From Acidobacteriota bacterium (GTDB lineage Bacteria > Acidobacteriota > UBA890 > WLXD01), in NCBI GenBank assembly GCA_022571615.1, contig JACZXM010000087.1:1-8965 (forward strand): a stretch of DNA of 8,965 nucleotides, written 5' to 3'. The first letter of the stretch is position 1; the number at the start of each line of letters is the position of its first letter. Shown piece after piece: positions 1 through 8,156 of the stretch. A program made the position numbers and the translations under genes. The notes beneath the pieces are model-generated. The model was given only the letters and a program-made list of their open reading frames with translations. It made no database searches and was not told where the DNA came from.

Positions 1-1
1 C

Positions 2-3000
2 AGCAACAATGTGGAGCTGGCGTTGCGCGAACGCAACGAAGCGCTCCAGGAGGCCGACCGCCTGAAGTCGGAATTTATTTCCAATGTTTCCTACGAGCTG
101 CGCACGCCGCTCAACACCATCATCGGCTTCAGCGAGCTGCTTTCGGCGGGCTTCTTCGGCAGCCTCGAGACCCGCCAGGCCGAATACGTCCAGGGTATCT
201 TCGATTCATCCCAGCATCTTCTGCAGTTGATCAATGACATTCTCGACCTCGCCACCATCGAGGCCGGCCACATGCAGCTCGATGTCGGCGCTTTCAATAT
301 CGACGATATGCTGGCCGGCATTCTGACCCTGACTCAGCAGCGGCTGCGCACCGAAAACGTGACCCTCGACTTCGCCTGGGGTAGCGACATGAGCCAGGCG
401 ACGCAGGATGTGCGCGAGAAGCTCGATCAGGTCTTCCTTCCCGACGACGCAGAGCGGCCTCTGATTCTGCGCTACGACCCACAACTGGATCCCGTCATCC
501 GACTGGGTCTGCACGGCGAGCGCGACCTCTACTCCCTGCGCCTGTACGGAGAGGAACAGATGCGCCGCGATCTCGAATCGTTGCCCGGTGTGGCCGCGGT
601 CAAGATCAAGGGCGGCTTGGAGGAGGAAATCCGGGTAGAGATCGATGAGCGCCGCTTGAGCACCTACCGGCTCAGCATTGCGGAGATCGGCAGACGGCTG
701 GCGGCAGCGAACGTGAATCTCGCCGGCGGCAACCTCCAAGAGGGCCAGACCGAGTACGTGGTTCGCACCCTCAACGAGTTTCAGTCGCTCGAGGAGATCG
801 GTGACATCGCCATCGCCAACCGCGACGGTGCGATGGTTCGGGTCCGCGACATCGGACGCGTCTACCGCGACCACGTGGACCGGGACGTGATCACCCGGGT
901 CAACGGTCAGGAGAGCGTCGAGATCGATGTCTTCAAGGAGGCGGACGCCAATATCGTCTTGGTCGCCGCTACAGTACGCGACCGCGTGTTCGGCACTGCT
1001 GCGCAGCGTGCCTTCGTTGCCGCCGACACGCCAGCCGACGCCACGGGGCAGGAGCAACAGGATCGCCTGCAGCGGCGGATGAACAACTACCTGTCTTACC
1101 ACCTACCGCCGGGCATTTCCGTCACCCTGTTGGCGGACCAGTCCACCTTCATCGAGAACGCCCTGAGCGAAGTCCGCTCGACCGCACTCTGGGGCGGTGT
1201 GCTGGCGATCATCGTTCTGTACCTGTTCCTGCGGCAACTGGTACCGACGCTGATCATCGCGGTGGCGATTCCAGTCTCGATCGTCGCCACCTTCGCGCCC
1301 ATGTACTGGTTCGGGGTCAGTCTCAACATCATGAGCCTCGGTGGACTGGCCCTGGGCATCGGCATGCTGGTCGACAACTCGGTTGTGGTGCTCGAGAGCA
1401 TCACCCGGTGCCGAGAAGAGGGTGACGAACCCCTTCAGGCGGTGATACGGGGAGCCGGAGAAGTAGGCACCGCGGTCGTGGCATCGACTCTGACCACGGT
1501 CGCCGTCTTCGCGCCCATCGTCTTCGTCGAGGGCGTTGCCGGGCAGGTCTTCGGCGATCTGTCGCTGACCGTCGTCTTCTCCCTGCTGACCTCGCTACTG
1601 GTGGCGCTCTTCCTGGTCCCGATGCTGGCCTCGCGACCGCTGCTCGCCGGCACCGGAACACAGCTCGGCTCGGCGGCGGCCGACACCGACCCGCCGCCGC
1701 GTTGGTCGCGGGCCCAGCGCATCGCCCGCAGCCCGCTCGGACGCCTCCCGGGCATAGCCCTCCGTGCCGTCGCCGCGGGCGCGATCGCCTTGATCAAGGG
1801 ACTGGCCGTGTTGATCGTGCTGGCCACGACTCCCGTCTGGATCTGGTGGCGTCCGTTCTCGGCCGCGGCGCTATGGGCCTCCCGACGAACGGTTCTTGGA
1901 GTCGACCTGGCGGCCCCGTTCTGGCCGGAATTGTTGGAGTTCGGTGTCTTGGCAGCCCTCGCTTGCGACCTCGCGCGTTCGTTCTCGCGGCGGCCGTCGG
2001 ATCGCGGGCGGGCCGGCGTTCTGTACCGCTTACTGCGAGTTCTCGGTGCCGCCTATGGTTGCGTGCTCAGGGCTCCCCTGCAGATCGTCCTGGCAACACT
2101 CGGTAAGGTCTTGCTCGCCGCCGGCATCGTGATGCTGACCCTGACCGCCGCCCTGCTCGGCAGCATCGTGGGCTTGCTCGTTGTTACCACGGCCCCGCTG
2201 CTCGGCGTTTTCGATGGCCTGTTGCAGGCTGTACGCCGCGCCTATCCGCGGGTCTTGCGATTCGCGCTCCGCGCTCCAGCGATCACCGCTGCACTACTGT
2301 TGTTGGCCACCACCGCGACGCTCTATCTCATCGTGCCTCGTCTGGGCCAGGAGCTGATCCCGGAGGTGCGGCAGGGTCTGTTCGACGTCCAGGCGCGCCT
2401 GCCGGTCGGAACACCCATCGAGATCACCGATCAGACGCTGGTGGCGCTCGAGCGACTCATACGCGCGACCCCCGGAGTCGAGGCGGTGGCAACCTCGATC
2501 GGCGTCGACCGCGAGGAGTTCGACCCCGACCCCGAAGCCGGAGAGCATTCGGGGCGGTTCACGGTAAGACTCCAAAGACCGGAAGGCATGCGGGTCGACG
2601 AGGACCAGGTGATCGACGCGATCCGCGACCGGCTGCAGGGTATGCCGAACGTCGTCACCAAGATCTCCAGGCCGGCGATGTTCTCCACCAAGACACCGAT
2701 CGAGGTCGAGATCCGCGCCGATGACCTGAACACGCTGCAGCGGGTCTCGGAGCGCGTCAGGGAGCGGTTGGCGGTGCTTGCCGAGCTCAGTGATGTCAAG
2801 TCGACGCTCCAGCGTGGCCACCCGGAGATACAAATCCACTACGACAGAGAACGGTTGTCGCGTTATGGACTCGATATCGCCCAGGTTGCGGCGCTGGTGC
2901 GCAACAAGGTGCAAGGTGAGGTAGCGAGCCGGTTTCGCCGCGGCGACCGACGGATCGACATCCGCGTTCGGGTTCGACCCGAGGATCGGGCCACGATCGC

Positions 3001-3748
3001 CGATCTGCACCGGCTGGTCGTAAACCCGGGACAGGCCAACCCAATCCGTCTGGACTCGGTGGCCGTGCTGCGTCTGGCCGAGGGTCCGAGCGAGGTCCGA
3101 CGGATCGACCAGCGGCGCGCGGCGGTGGTGTCGGCCGGCACGCGTTCCGACCTGGCGACCGCCACGGCTGCCATCGAGCAGGCCCTGTTACAGGTCGACG
3201 AGGCGGGTGCCTATACGTTCGCCATCACCGGGCAGCGGCAGGAGATGGAGCGCTCGACACGATCACTCGCTTTCGCGCTGTCATTGGCGATCTTCCTCGT
3301 CTACGTGGTCATGGCGTCGCAGTTCGAGTCACTGATCCATCCATTCGTGATCCTGTTCTCGATTCCGCTGGCGGCGGTCGGTGTGGTGGTCGCGCTGTGG
3401 GTCCTGGAGATCCCGCTCAGCGTGGTGGTGCTGCTCGGATGCATCATGCTGGCCGGTATCGTGGTCAACAACGCTATCGTGCTGGTGGACTACATCAACC
3501 ATTTGCGACGCCTCGGGAGCGAGAAGATCGACGCCATCGTGCAGGCCGGCAGCGTCCGCCTGCGCCCGATTCTGATGACCACCTTCACCACGGTGATCGG
3601 CTTGCTGCCGATGGCGCTCGGGCTCGGTGACGGAGCCGAGATCCGCGCTCCGATGGCCATCACCGTCATCGCCGGCCTGTTGACCTCTACCGTTCTCACG
3701 CTGCTCGTCGTCCCCGTCGTTTACGCGGTCCTGGACCGGAAGGCTTGA
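2..3748 (+). CDS. Chimeric frame: DivL-like kinase dimerisation domain joined to an N-truncated RND efflux permease
   Basis: The frame is open to the left edge, so the true start is probably outside; an in-frame GTG at 11 (residue 1 below) lacks a clear ribosome site. Residues 1-20 are a charged coiled coil. Residues 21-90 are a HisKA domain whose H-box reads SYELRTPL, with Tyr28 for the usual His. No ATP-binding domain follows. From about residue 117 the protein is an RND (HAE1-type) exporter: porter domain 124-385, TM2-TM6 at about 388-540, TM7 at 756-776, second periplasmic part 777-1083, TM8-TM12 at 1084-1237. The TM4 proton-relay Asp is kept (D455, motif VDNS). TM10 carries VVNNAIVLVD without the Lys of AcrB. 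TM1 and the first ~98 RND residues are absent. A linker of about 190 residues (541-735) between TM6 and TM7 adds hydrophobic segments. Without TM1 the pump half is probably not functional as drawn; artefact or real fusion is unresolved. Confidence 0.8.
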   Translation, partial: SNNVELALRERNEALQEADRLKSEFISNVSYELRTPLNTIIGFSELLSAGFFGSLETRQAEYVQGIFDSSQHLLQLINDILDLATIEAGHMQLDVGAFNIDDMLAGILTLTQQRLRTENVTLDFAWGSDMSQATQDVREKLDQVFLPDDAERPLILRYDPQLDPVIRLGLHGERDLYSLRLYGEEQMRRDLESLPGVAAVKIKGGLEEEIRVEIDERRLSTYRLSIAEIGRRLAAANVNLAGGNLQEGQTEYVVRTLNEFQSLEEIGDIAIANRDGAMVRVRDIGRVYRDHVDRDVITRVNGQESVEIDVFKEADANIVLVAATVRDRVFGTAAQRAFVAADTPADATGQEQQDRLQRRMNNYLSYHLPPGISVTLLADQSTFIENALSEVRSTALWGGVLAIIVLYLFLRQLVPTLIIAVAIPVSIVATFAPMYWFGVSLNIMSLGGLALGIGMLVDNSVVVLESITRCREEGDEPLQAVIRGAGEVGTAVVASTLTTVAVFAPIVFVEGVAGQVFGDLSLTVVFSLLTSLLVALFLVPMLASRPLLAGTGTQLGSAAADTDPPPRWSRAQRIARSPLGRLPGIALRAVAAGAIALIKGLAVLIVLATTPVWIWWRPFSAAALWASRRTVLGVDLAAPFWPELLEFGVLAALACDLARSFSRRPSDRGRAGVLYRLLRVLGAAYGCVLRAPLQIVLATLGKVLLAAGIVMLTLTAALLGSIVGLLVVTTAPLLGVFDGLLQAVRRAYPRVLRFALRAPAITAALLLLATTATLYLIVPRLGQELIPEVRQGLFDVQARLPVGTPIEITDQTLVALERLIRATPGVEAVATSIGVDREEFDPDPEAGEHSGRFTVRLQRPEGMRVDEDQVIDAIRDRLQGMPNVVTKISRPAMFSTKTPIEVEIRADDLNTLQRVSERVRERLAVLAELSDVKSTLQRGHPEIQIHYDRERLSRYGLDIAQVAALVRNKVQGEVASRFRRGDRRIDIRVRVRPEDRATIADLHRLVVNPGQANPIRLDSVAVLRLAEGPSEVRRIDQRRAAVVSAGTRSDLATATAAIEQALLQVDEAGAYTFAITGQRQEMERSTRSLAFALSLAIFLVYVVMASQFESLIHPFVILFSIPLAAVGVVVALWVLEIPLSVVVLLGCIMLAGIVVNNAIVLVDYINHLRRLGSEKIDAIVQAGSVRLRPILMTTFTTVIGLLPMALGLGDGAEIRAPMAITVIAGLLTSTVLTLLVVPVVYAVLDRKA
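356..382 (+). other. Junction between kinase-derived and RND-derived coding sequence
   Basis: Upstream, the residues (L-R-T-E-N-V-T-L-D-F) fit the end of a HisKA region just before an ATPase domain should begin. Downstream, the residues (F-A-W-G-S-D-M, then D-V-R-E-K-L-D) fit the first periplasmic strand and helix of an RND porter domain. Compared with the intact RND encoded next door, the match begins at about its residue 99 (V-F-L-R-F, then D-V-R-D-R-M-D). Both families have a V-x-L-x-F stretch at this point, so the join sits on short shared similarity and stays in frame. That is expected of either an assembly chimera or microhomology recombination. Confidence 0.75.
3738..3743 (+). promoter_or_regulatory. 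Ribosome binding site for the second RND gene
   Basis: GGAAGG lies 6 nt before the GTG at 3750, inside the last codons of the upstream gene. It supports the GTG over the in-frame ATG at 3786, which has no comparable purine run. Its position inside the preceding frame suggests translational coupling. Confidence 0.65.
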
Positions 3749-3749
3749 C

Positions 3750-6700
3750 GTGAACAAATTCTCCCGCGCTTCGGCGCTGCCACGAATGTCGGTCCGCCGT
3801 CCCGTCACGATGGTCATGCTGTACACGGCGATGCTGGTGCTGGGGGTGATCGCTTACAGCCGCCTTCCGGTGGACTTGATGCCTGCCGGTTTCTCGCCCC
3901 CCTTTCTCGGCATCTGGGTCCCGTATCCCAACAGCACACCGGAGGAGGTCGAACAGACGATCGCCCGTCCGGTTGAAGGCATGCTCGGCACCATTTCGGG
4001 GGTGCGCTCGATCAGCAGCAACAGCAGCTCGGGAGGCTGTTGGGTTTTTCTGCGCTTCCACCAGAACACCAACATGGACGTCGCTTACGCCGACGTGCGG
4101 GATCGGATGGACCGGGTGATGCCGGAACTGCCCGAAGATATCGAGCGCACCTGGGTGCGCAAGTTCTCCAGCGATGATCAGCCGATCCTGTGGGCCGGCT
4201 TGGAGATCAACCGCGAGTTCGACGACCCCTACACACTGCTCGACGAGATCGTCGTGCGCGAGCTCCTCCGCATCGACGGAGTGGCCAACGTAGAGCTGTT
4301 CGGGGTGCCGCAGCGATCGATCCAGGTGCTTCTGAACCAGGAGCGCGTCAAGGCGCACGGGATCGACCTGGCGGCGCTGGCAGCGCGCCTGCAGCAAGAC
4401 AACTTCAGCCTCTCGTCGGGGTTCGTCATCGAGGGCGAACGGAAGATGTACGTGCGATCGGTCGGCCGCTATCGCACCGTAGAGGATGTTGCGGCACTGC
4501 AGATCAACTCCGAGGGCGTCACGCTCGGGGACATTGCCCGCGTCAGCTACGAGGAGCCCGAACGCCGTCGGATCACCCGCGTCGGCGGCAAGCGCGGTGC
4601 CATGATTTCCGTCATGAAGGAATCGACAGCGAACACCGTGGAGGTTGGAGCCCGGGTCATGGCCCGAATGGAGGAGCTGTTCCGCACCACGCCGGCGCTC
4701 CAGGGCATAGCCTTCCGCCCGCTGTTCGATCAGGCTGCCTTGATCAACGAATCGATCTCCCAGCTCCAGGATTCGATGCTCTGGGGAGCGGCGTTCGCCG
4801 TCATCGTGCTGCTTCTGTTCCTGCGGCGCTTGCGGATGACGTTGGCGGTAATGCTGGCAATGCCCTTTTCGCTGATGATGGCGATTATCGTTCTGTACTT
4901 CGTCGGCTGGTCGCTGAACGTGATCACCATGATGGGAATCATGATCTGCATCGGCCTCGTGGTCGACAACTCCATCGTCGTGGTCGAGAACATCTATCGC
5001 CGCGCCCAGCAGGGAGACGACCGGCAGACCGCCGCCGAGGTCGGCGCCTCGCAGGTGGTGCTGGCCATCACCATCGCCACCCTGACCACGGTGGTAGTAA
5101 TCGTGCCGCTCGTGGTGATGAACGACGACGCAGGATTCTCTTTCTACATGTTGCGTCTCGGCACCCCGATGGTCGTGGGTGTGCTGGCATCGCTGCTCGT
5201 CGCGCTGACATTGATCCCGCTTCTGACCGTGCGCTTCACCAGCTCGCGAACGGTGCAGGAGCCGCGGATCATCACCCGCGTCACGGGCTGGTATCGGAGC
5301 ACCACCGCGTGGGTGCTCGATCATCGTCTCGACGCCACGTTGATCATGCTGGTGGTGGTCGCCAGCGCCGCGTTCCCGCTGAGCAAGGTCGCCTTCGTCG
5401 GTGAGGCACGCGGCAACATCGGCAACATCGAGATCGACCTCGATCTGCCGCAAAACCTCAGCCTCACGGAAGCCGAGTCGCTGGTGGCACGGATGGAGCA
5501 GGCCGTCTACGAGTACGAGCAGGAGTGGCGGATCCGCACCGTGACGGCGCGGTTGAGCCCCGGCGATGGCGAACTGGAGATCTTTCTCCAGCCTCCCGAG
5601 CGGCTCTCCTGGTGGCGCTACACATGGCGCAATTTCGCCGTTGGCGTGCTCGGCCACGATCCGGGTGCGCCGCGCCGCGAGGAGATCATGCAGCTGCTCC
5701 CCGACATCCTGCCCGAATTCCCCGGTGTGGACTACGAGATCGAGGTGGCGGGCGAGAACGAGTCCAGCGACCGGCTGGTGCGGCTGATGCTGTATGGCGA
5801 CGATACCGACCAGCTGCTGGTCATCGCCGAGCGCGTCGCGGAACACCTGCGCGGCAAACCCGGGATCCTGAGCGCCAGCTCTGCCCTCGAGCGCGGGCAG
5901 GACGAGTTGCAGGTCCGCATCGACCGCAAGTTGGCCGAGCAGGCCGGCGTCACGCCGCAGACGGCGGCACGATTGATCAACTTCTCGCTGCGCGGCATCG
6001 AGCTGCCTGAGCTTCGCCTCGGTGAGCGCGAGGTCAACATCCGTTTCCAGCTAGAGAAGCAGGACCGCGAGACCCTACAGCAGCTCCGAAACCTGTCGAT
6101 CCCCACCGTGCACGGCACCCAGGTGCCGCTTGGCGCCATCGCCCGCTTCGAGGTCGCGCGCACCCCCGGCCAGATCAGCCGGCGCGACGGCAAGACGTCG
6201 ATGACCATCCGACTGTTGACCGTCGACGACGACGTCCAGCAGGTCTACCGGTCGATCGAGGAGGTGATGGCTCAGACCCCGTTACCCGCGGGTGTGAGCT
6301 GGGACAAGGGCGATCGCTTCGCAAATCTCCAAGAGAGCAACCAGGCCCAGGCAATGGGGCTGTTGCTGGTGATCGTTCTGGTGTTCATTCTGATGGCGAT
6401 TCTGTTCGAGTCGCTGCTCCTGCCGTTCTCGGTAATTCTCACCCTGCCGTTCGCCATCGTCGGCATGTTCTGGGCGCTGTACCTGACAGGAACATCCAAC
6501 GACCTGTTCACCGGAATCGGGATGCTGGTGCTGGTGGGGATCGTGGTCAACAACGCCATCGTTCTGGTCGACCTAGCCAACCGGTTGCGCGCCACGGGAA
6601 TGGACCGCCGCGAGGCGCTCATCGAGGCGGTGGACCAGCGATTGCGCCCGATCGCGATGACCGCGATGACAACCATCTTCGGCCTGCTGCCGATGGCGGT

Positions 6701-6893
6701 GGGCAACGTCGACATGATCGGAATCTCCTACGCCGGCATGGGCCGGGGAATGGCCGGCGGATTGCTGCTCCACTCGATGATTACCCCGCTGGCGGTGCCG
6801 CTGCTGTACACGCTGCTGGACGATCTACGGCACGTCGGGGTGCGCGCTGCCTCCGCGCTCAGGGGCGGCGCCGCCATCGAGCCGTCGAGCTAG
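3750..6893 (+). CDS. RND family efflux permease (HAE1 type), complete
   Basis: An inner-membrane proton-driven exporter, normally a trimer working with a periplasmic adaptor and an outer-membrane channel. The 1047 residues match the family's usual length. TM1 is at 17-36, the first periplasmic porter region at 37-340, TM2-TM6 at about 342-492, TM7 at 528-547, the second periplasmic region at 548-866, and TM8-TM12 at 867-1022. TM4 reads GLVVDNSIVVVEN, with the proton-relay Asp at 406 but Asn at 407 where AcrB has a second Asp. TM10 reads VGIVVNNAIVLVD, with Asn934-Asn935 and no Lys; both are common outside the AcrB branch. A Trp/Arg-rich insertion sits in the second periplasmic half (about 616-645). 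The GTG start is 1 nt after the upstream stop, so the two RND genes are almost certainly co-transcribed. Paired RNDs of this kind can form mixed trimers, as MdtB/MdtC do. The substrate cannot be told from sequence. Confidence 0.95.
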   Translation: MNKFSRASALPRMSVRRPVTMVMLYTAMLVLGVIAYSRLPVDLMPAGFSPPFLGIWVPYPNSTPEEVEQTIARPVEGMLGTISGVRSISSNSSSGGCWVFLRFHQNTNMDVAYADVRDRMDRVMPELPEDIERTWVRKFSSDDQPILWAGLEINREFDDPYTLLDEIVVRELLRIDGVANVELFGVPQRSIQVLLNQERVKAHGIDLAALAARLQQDNFSLSSGFVIEGERKMYVRSVGRYRTVEDVAALQINSEGVTLGDIARVSYEEPERRRITRVGGKRGAMISVMKESTANTVEVGARVMARMEELFRTTPALQGIAFRPLFDQAALINESISQLQDSMLWGAAFAVIVLLLFLRRLRMTLAVMLAMPFSLMMAIIVLYFVGWSLNVITMMGIMICIGLVVDNSIVVVENIYRRAQQGDDRQTAAEVGASQVVLAITIATLTTVVVIVPLVVMNDDAGFSFYMLRLGTPMVVGVLASLLVALTLIPLLTVRFTSSRTVQEPRIITRVTGWYRSTTAWVLDHRLDATLIMLVVVASAAFPLSKVAFVGEARGNIGNIEIDLDLPQNLSLTEAESLVARMEQAVYEYEQEWRIRTVTARLSPGDGELEIFLQPPERLSWWRYTWRNFAVGVLGHDPGAPRREEIMQLLPDILPEFPGVDYEIEVAGENESSDRLVRLMLYGDDTDQLLVIAERVAEHLRGKPGILSASSALERGQDELQVRIDRKLAEQAGVTPQTAARLINFSLRGIELPELRLGEREVNIRFQLEKQDRETLQQLRNLSIPTVHGTQVPLGAIARFEVARTPGQISRRDGKTSMTIRLLTVDDDVQQVYRSIEEVMAQTPLPAGVSWDKGDRFANLQESNQAQAMGLLLVIVLVFILMAILFESLLLPFSVILTLPFAIVGMFWALYLTGTSNDLFTGIGMLVLVGIVVNNAIVLVDLANRLRATGMDRREALIEAVDQRLRPIAMTAMTTIFGLLPMAVGNVDMIGISYAGMGRGMAGGLLLHSMITPLAVPLLYTLLDDLRHVGVRAASALRGGAAIEPSS

Positions 6894-6925
6894 CAGAGGG
6901 TTCCGCGCGCTTTGTGGCTGCTAGC
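6889..6925. terminator. Inverted repeat spanning both stop codons of convergent genes, possible bidirectional terminator
   Basis: GCTAGCAG (6889-6896) and CTGCTAGC (6918-6925) are perfect 8-bp arms around a 21-nt loop. The left arm contains the TAG stop of the RND gene and the right arm contains the TAG stop of the minus-strand hydrolase. A structure here would serve both convergent transcripts, but there is no clear T-run, so termination strength is uncertain. Confidence 0.4.
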
Positions 6926-7898
6926 ACCTCGTGGCGGGCCCCGCTTCGCGCCCGGCGCCAAGCTTGCCGATCAAGAAACGCCGGCAGGCCTGCTTGATGC
7001 GGCGTGACCAGAGAATACTGATGTGCCCATGCGGCGCCCACAACGGCTCCACACCCCAGGCGGCGCGAAGGCGCGAGATGGCCTGGTGGCTGACCACGTT
7101 GTCATACTGCCCGGCAATCACCAGCAGGCGATCGGACGAGACGAGCCGGCGGCGGCGGACTGGAGCGAAGCGTTGGAAGATCTCAGCCCACAACAGCTCG
7201 TCGATGCCCGCGCGGGCGATGCTGCCGCGGATGGCCTCCATCAACGGGGAGAATCGAAGCGTGTCGAGCGGATCGACCACCGGGGTCCACAACGCCACCG
7301 CGTCCCAGTCGGCGCGGCACGTCGCCGCCAGCGCAGCGACCCATCCGCCCAGGCTTATCCCCCACAGCCCTACACGGCGGCGGCCGTTGGCACGCAGCCA
7401 CCCAGCCAGCCCGCAGGTTTCCTCCACCGCCAATTGTAGCGCCCTCCCGGTGGCCGCCAGATCAGCCGACAGACAGCGCGCACCCGAGACCGAGCCCGGC
7501 GGTGTGCGCTCGATGTGCGCCGGCAAGCGAGGGATCCAGACCTCGATCCCGGCGGCCAGCAACCGCTGCGCCGCGCTGCGCATCAGCAGCACGTGCCCGG
7601 GCGTGGCCAGCCAACCGTGTAGGAACACCAAGGCCGCGTCCGTCGCCCCGTTTGTAGCCGGGTACCGAGTGGCCACCCAGTCGCCGCCCGTCTCCCTCCA
7701 GAGCTCGCCGCGCTCAGAGCGTCGCTCGCGAACCGGTGTCATATCCGCCGCCCCGATCGACTCGAACGGATCGCCGGGCAGGGTTTCCAGGTAAGCCCGC
7801 ACCACCTCCGCTTGCGGTTGCGGCTGGCGTCCCCCGATTCGCCAGCGTACGACCCGCGCGTTGATCCAGTCCAGTGTGTGCGCTTCCAGCACGCCCAT
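6921..7898 (-). CDS. Alpha/beta hydrolase, probable cytoplasmic serine esterase or lipase
   Basis: The 325-residue protein has the landmarks of the alpha/beta hydrolase fold, in order: an oxyanion-hole HGW at 94-96 after a hydrophobic strand (ALVFL), a nucleophile elbow GISLGG with Ser182, an acidic residue Asp266 in AGQYD, and His292 in PHGH near the C terminus. No signal peptide or membrane helix is visible, so a cytoplasmic location is likely. The first ~80 residues are a poorly conserved extension. The start chosen is the ATG at 7898, which has AGGGAA 6 nt upstream; a TTG at 7946 would add 16 residues with weaker support. The elbow and following strand recall the ABHD18-type branch, but general fold similarity could explain that. 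Substrate unknown. It is monocistronic, convergent with the RND genes and divergent from the small gene at 8229. Confidence 0.85.
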   Translation of the reverse strand: MGVLEAHTLDWINARVVRWRIGGRQPQPQAEVVRAYLETLPGDPFESIGAADMTPVRERRSERGELWRETGGDWVATRYPATNGATDAALVFLHGWLATPGHVLLMRSAAQRLLAAGIEVWIPRLPAHIERTPPGSVSGARCLSADLAATGRALQLAVEETCGLAGWLRANGRRRVGLWGISLGGWVAALAATCRADWDAVALWTPVVDPLDTLRFSPLMEAIRGSIARAGIDELLWAEIFQRFAPVRRRRLVSSDRLLVIAGQYDNVVSHQAISRLRAAWGVEPLWAPHGHISILWSRRIKQACRRFLIGKLGAGREAGPATRC

Positions 7899-7904
7899 TG
7901 GCTT

Positions 7905-7910
7905 TTCCCT
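7905..7910 (-). promoter_or_regulatory. Ribosome binding site of the hydrolase gene
   Basis: AGGGAA on the minus strand lies 6 nt before the ATG at 7898. It decides the start in favour of this ATG over the upstream TTG at 7946. Confidence 0.6.
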
Positions 7911-8098
7911 GAAACTTCCCGACTTGCAGACACCAAGTTGATGCAAGAGAACCCGACGGGATGAAACTTTTCCGCCCGCCAGCGCGTCCTATTGTTCTGA
8001 AAGCGGTCAGGAGCGCGCCGGCCTTGTTCCGCATACGGACGTAAAGGGGAGCGGCCTTGGGGTTCGGGCCGGCGCGCTGTTGGCCGCTTCCTCGTTGA

Positions 8099-8144
8099 CT
8101 GGCGCTCTCCCCCGCATTCTGGCACACGCCCCCGTACAACTGGC
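8099..8144 (+). repeat. Imperfect ~20-bp tandem repeats beginning CTGGC, upstream of and running into the sigma-54 promoter
   Basis: CTGGC begins at 8099, 8119 and 8140, spaced 20 and 21 nt, about two turns of the helix. The first two units agree at most positions over 18 bases (CTGGC-N-C-N-C-N-CCCCCG-N-A). The third unit's CTGGCAC is the -24 element of the promoter itself. They may be activator sites or decayed copies of the -24 half. Confidence 0.5.
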
Positions 8145-8156
8145 ACGCAGGTTGCA
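8141..8156 (+). promoter_or_regulatory. Sigma-54 (RpoN) -24/-12 promoter
   Basis: TGGCACG-N4-TTGCA matches the RpoN consensus at every conserved position, with the invariant GG and GC separated by exactly 10 nt. Transcription would begin near 8166, giving a leader of about 60 nt before the ATG at 8229. RpoN promoters need an ATP-hydrolysing enhancer-binding activator, usually bound 80-150 bp upstream; no regulator gene lies in the window. Confidence 0.75.

Noticed and set aside
206..1102. A 298-codon minus-strand frame across the kinase-RND join
   Set aside because: It spans the join only because it is the antisense of the real frame; no domain is visible.
4190..5404. A 404-codon plus-strand frame inside the second RND gene
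   Set aside because: It is out of frame with a gene that is clearly recognisable along its whole length, and its composition (Arg, Gly, Ala, His) is that of a shifted frame.
3696..5846. A 716-codon open frame on the minus strand
   Set aside because: It lies opposite the second RND gene, is rich in His, Asp, Gln and Arg, has no recognisable domain, and is the usual reverse-frame shadow of high-GC coding DNA.
6931..7794. A 287-codon plus-strand frame opposite the hydrolase
   Set aside because: The minus-strand frame has a full catalytic triad in the right order; this one is Ser/Arg/Pro-rich with no family features.
8039..8100. AGCGGCC/GGCCGCT pairing as a riboswitch or terminator
   Set aside because: The loop is 25 nt, there is no T-run, and it lies upstream of the predicted sigma-54 start, so it would not be in that transcript.
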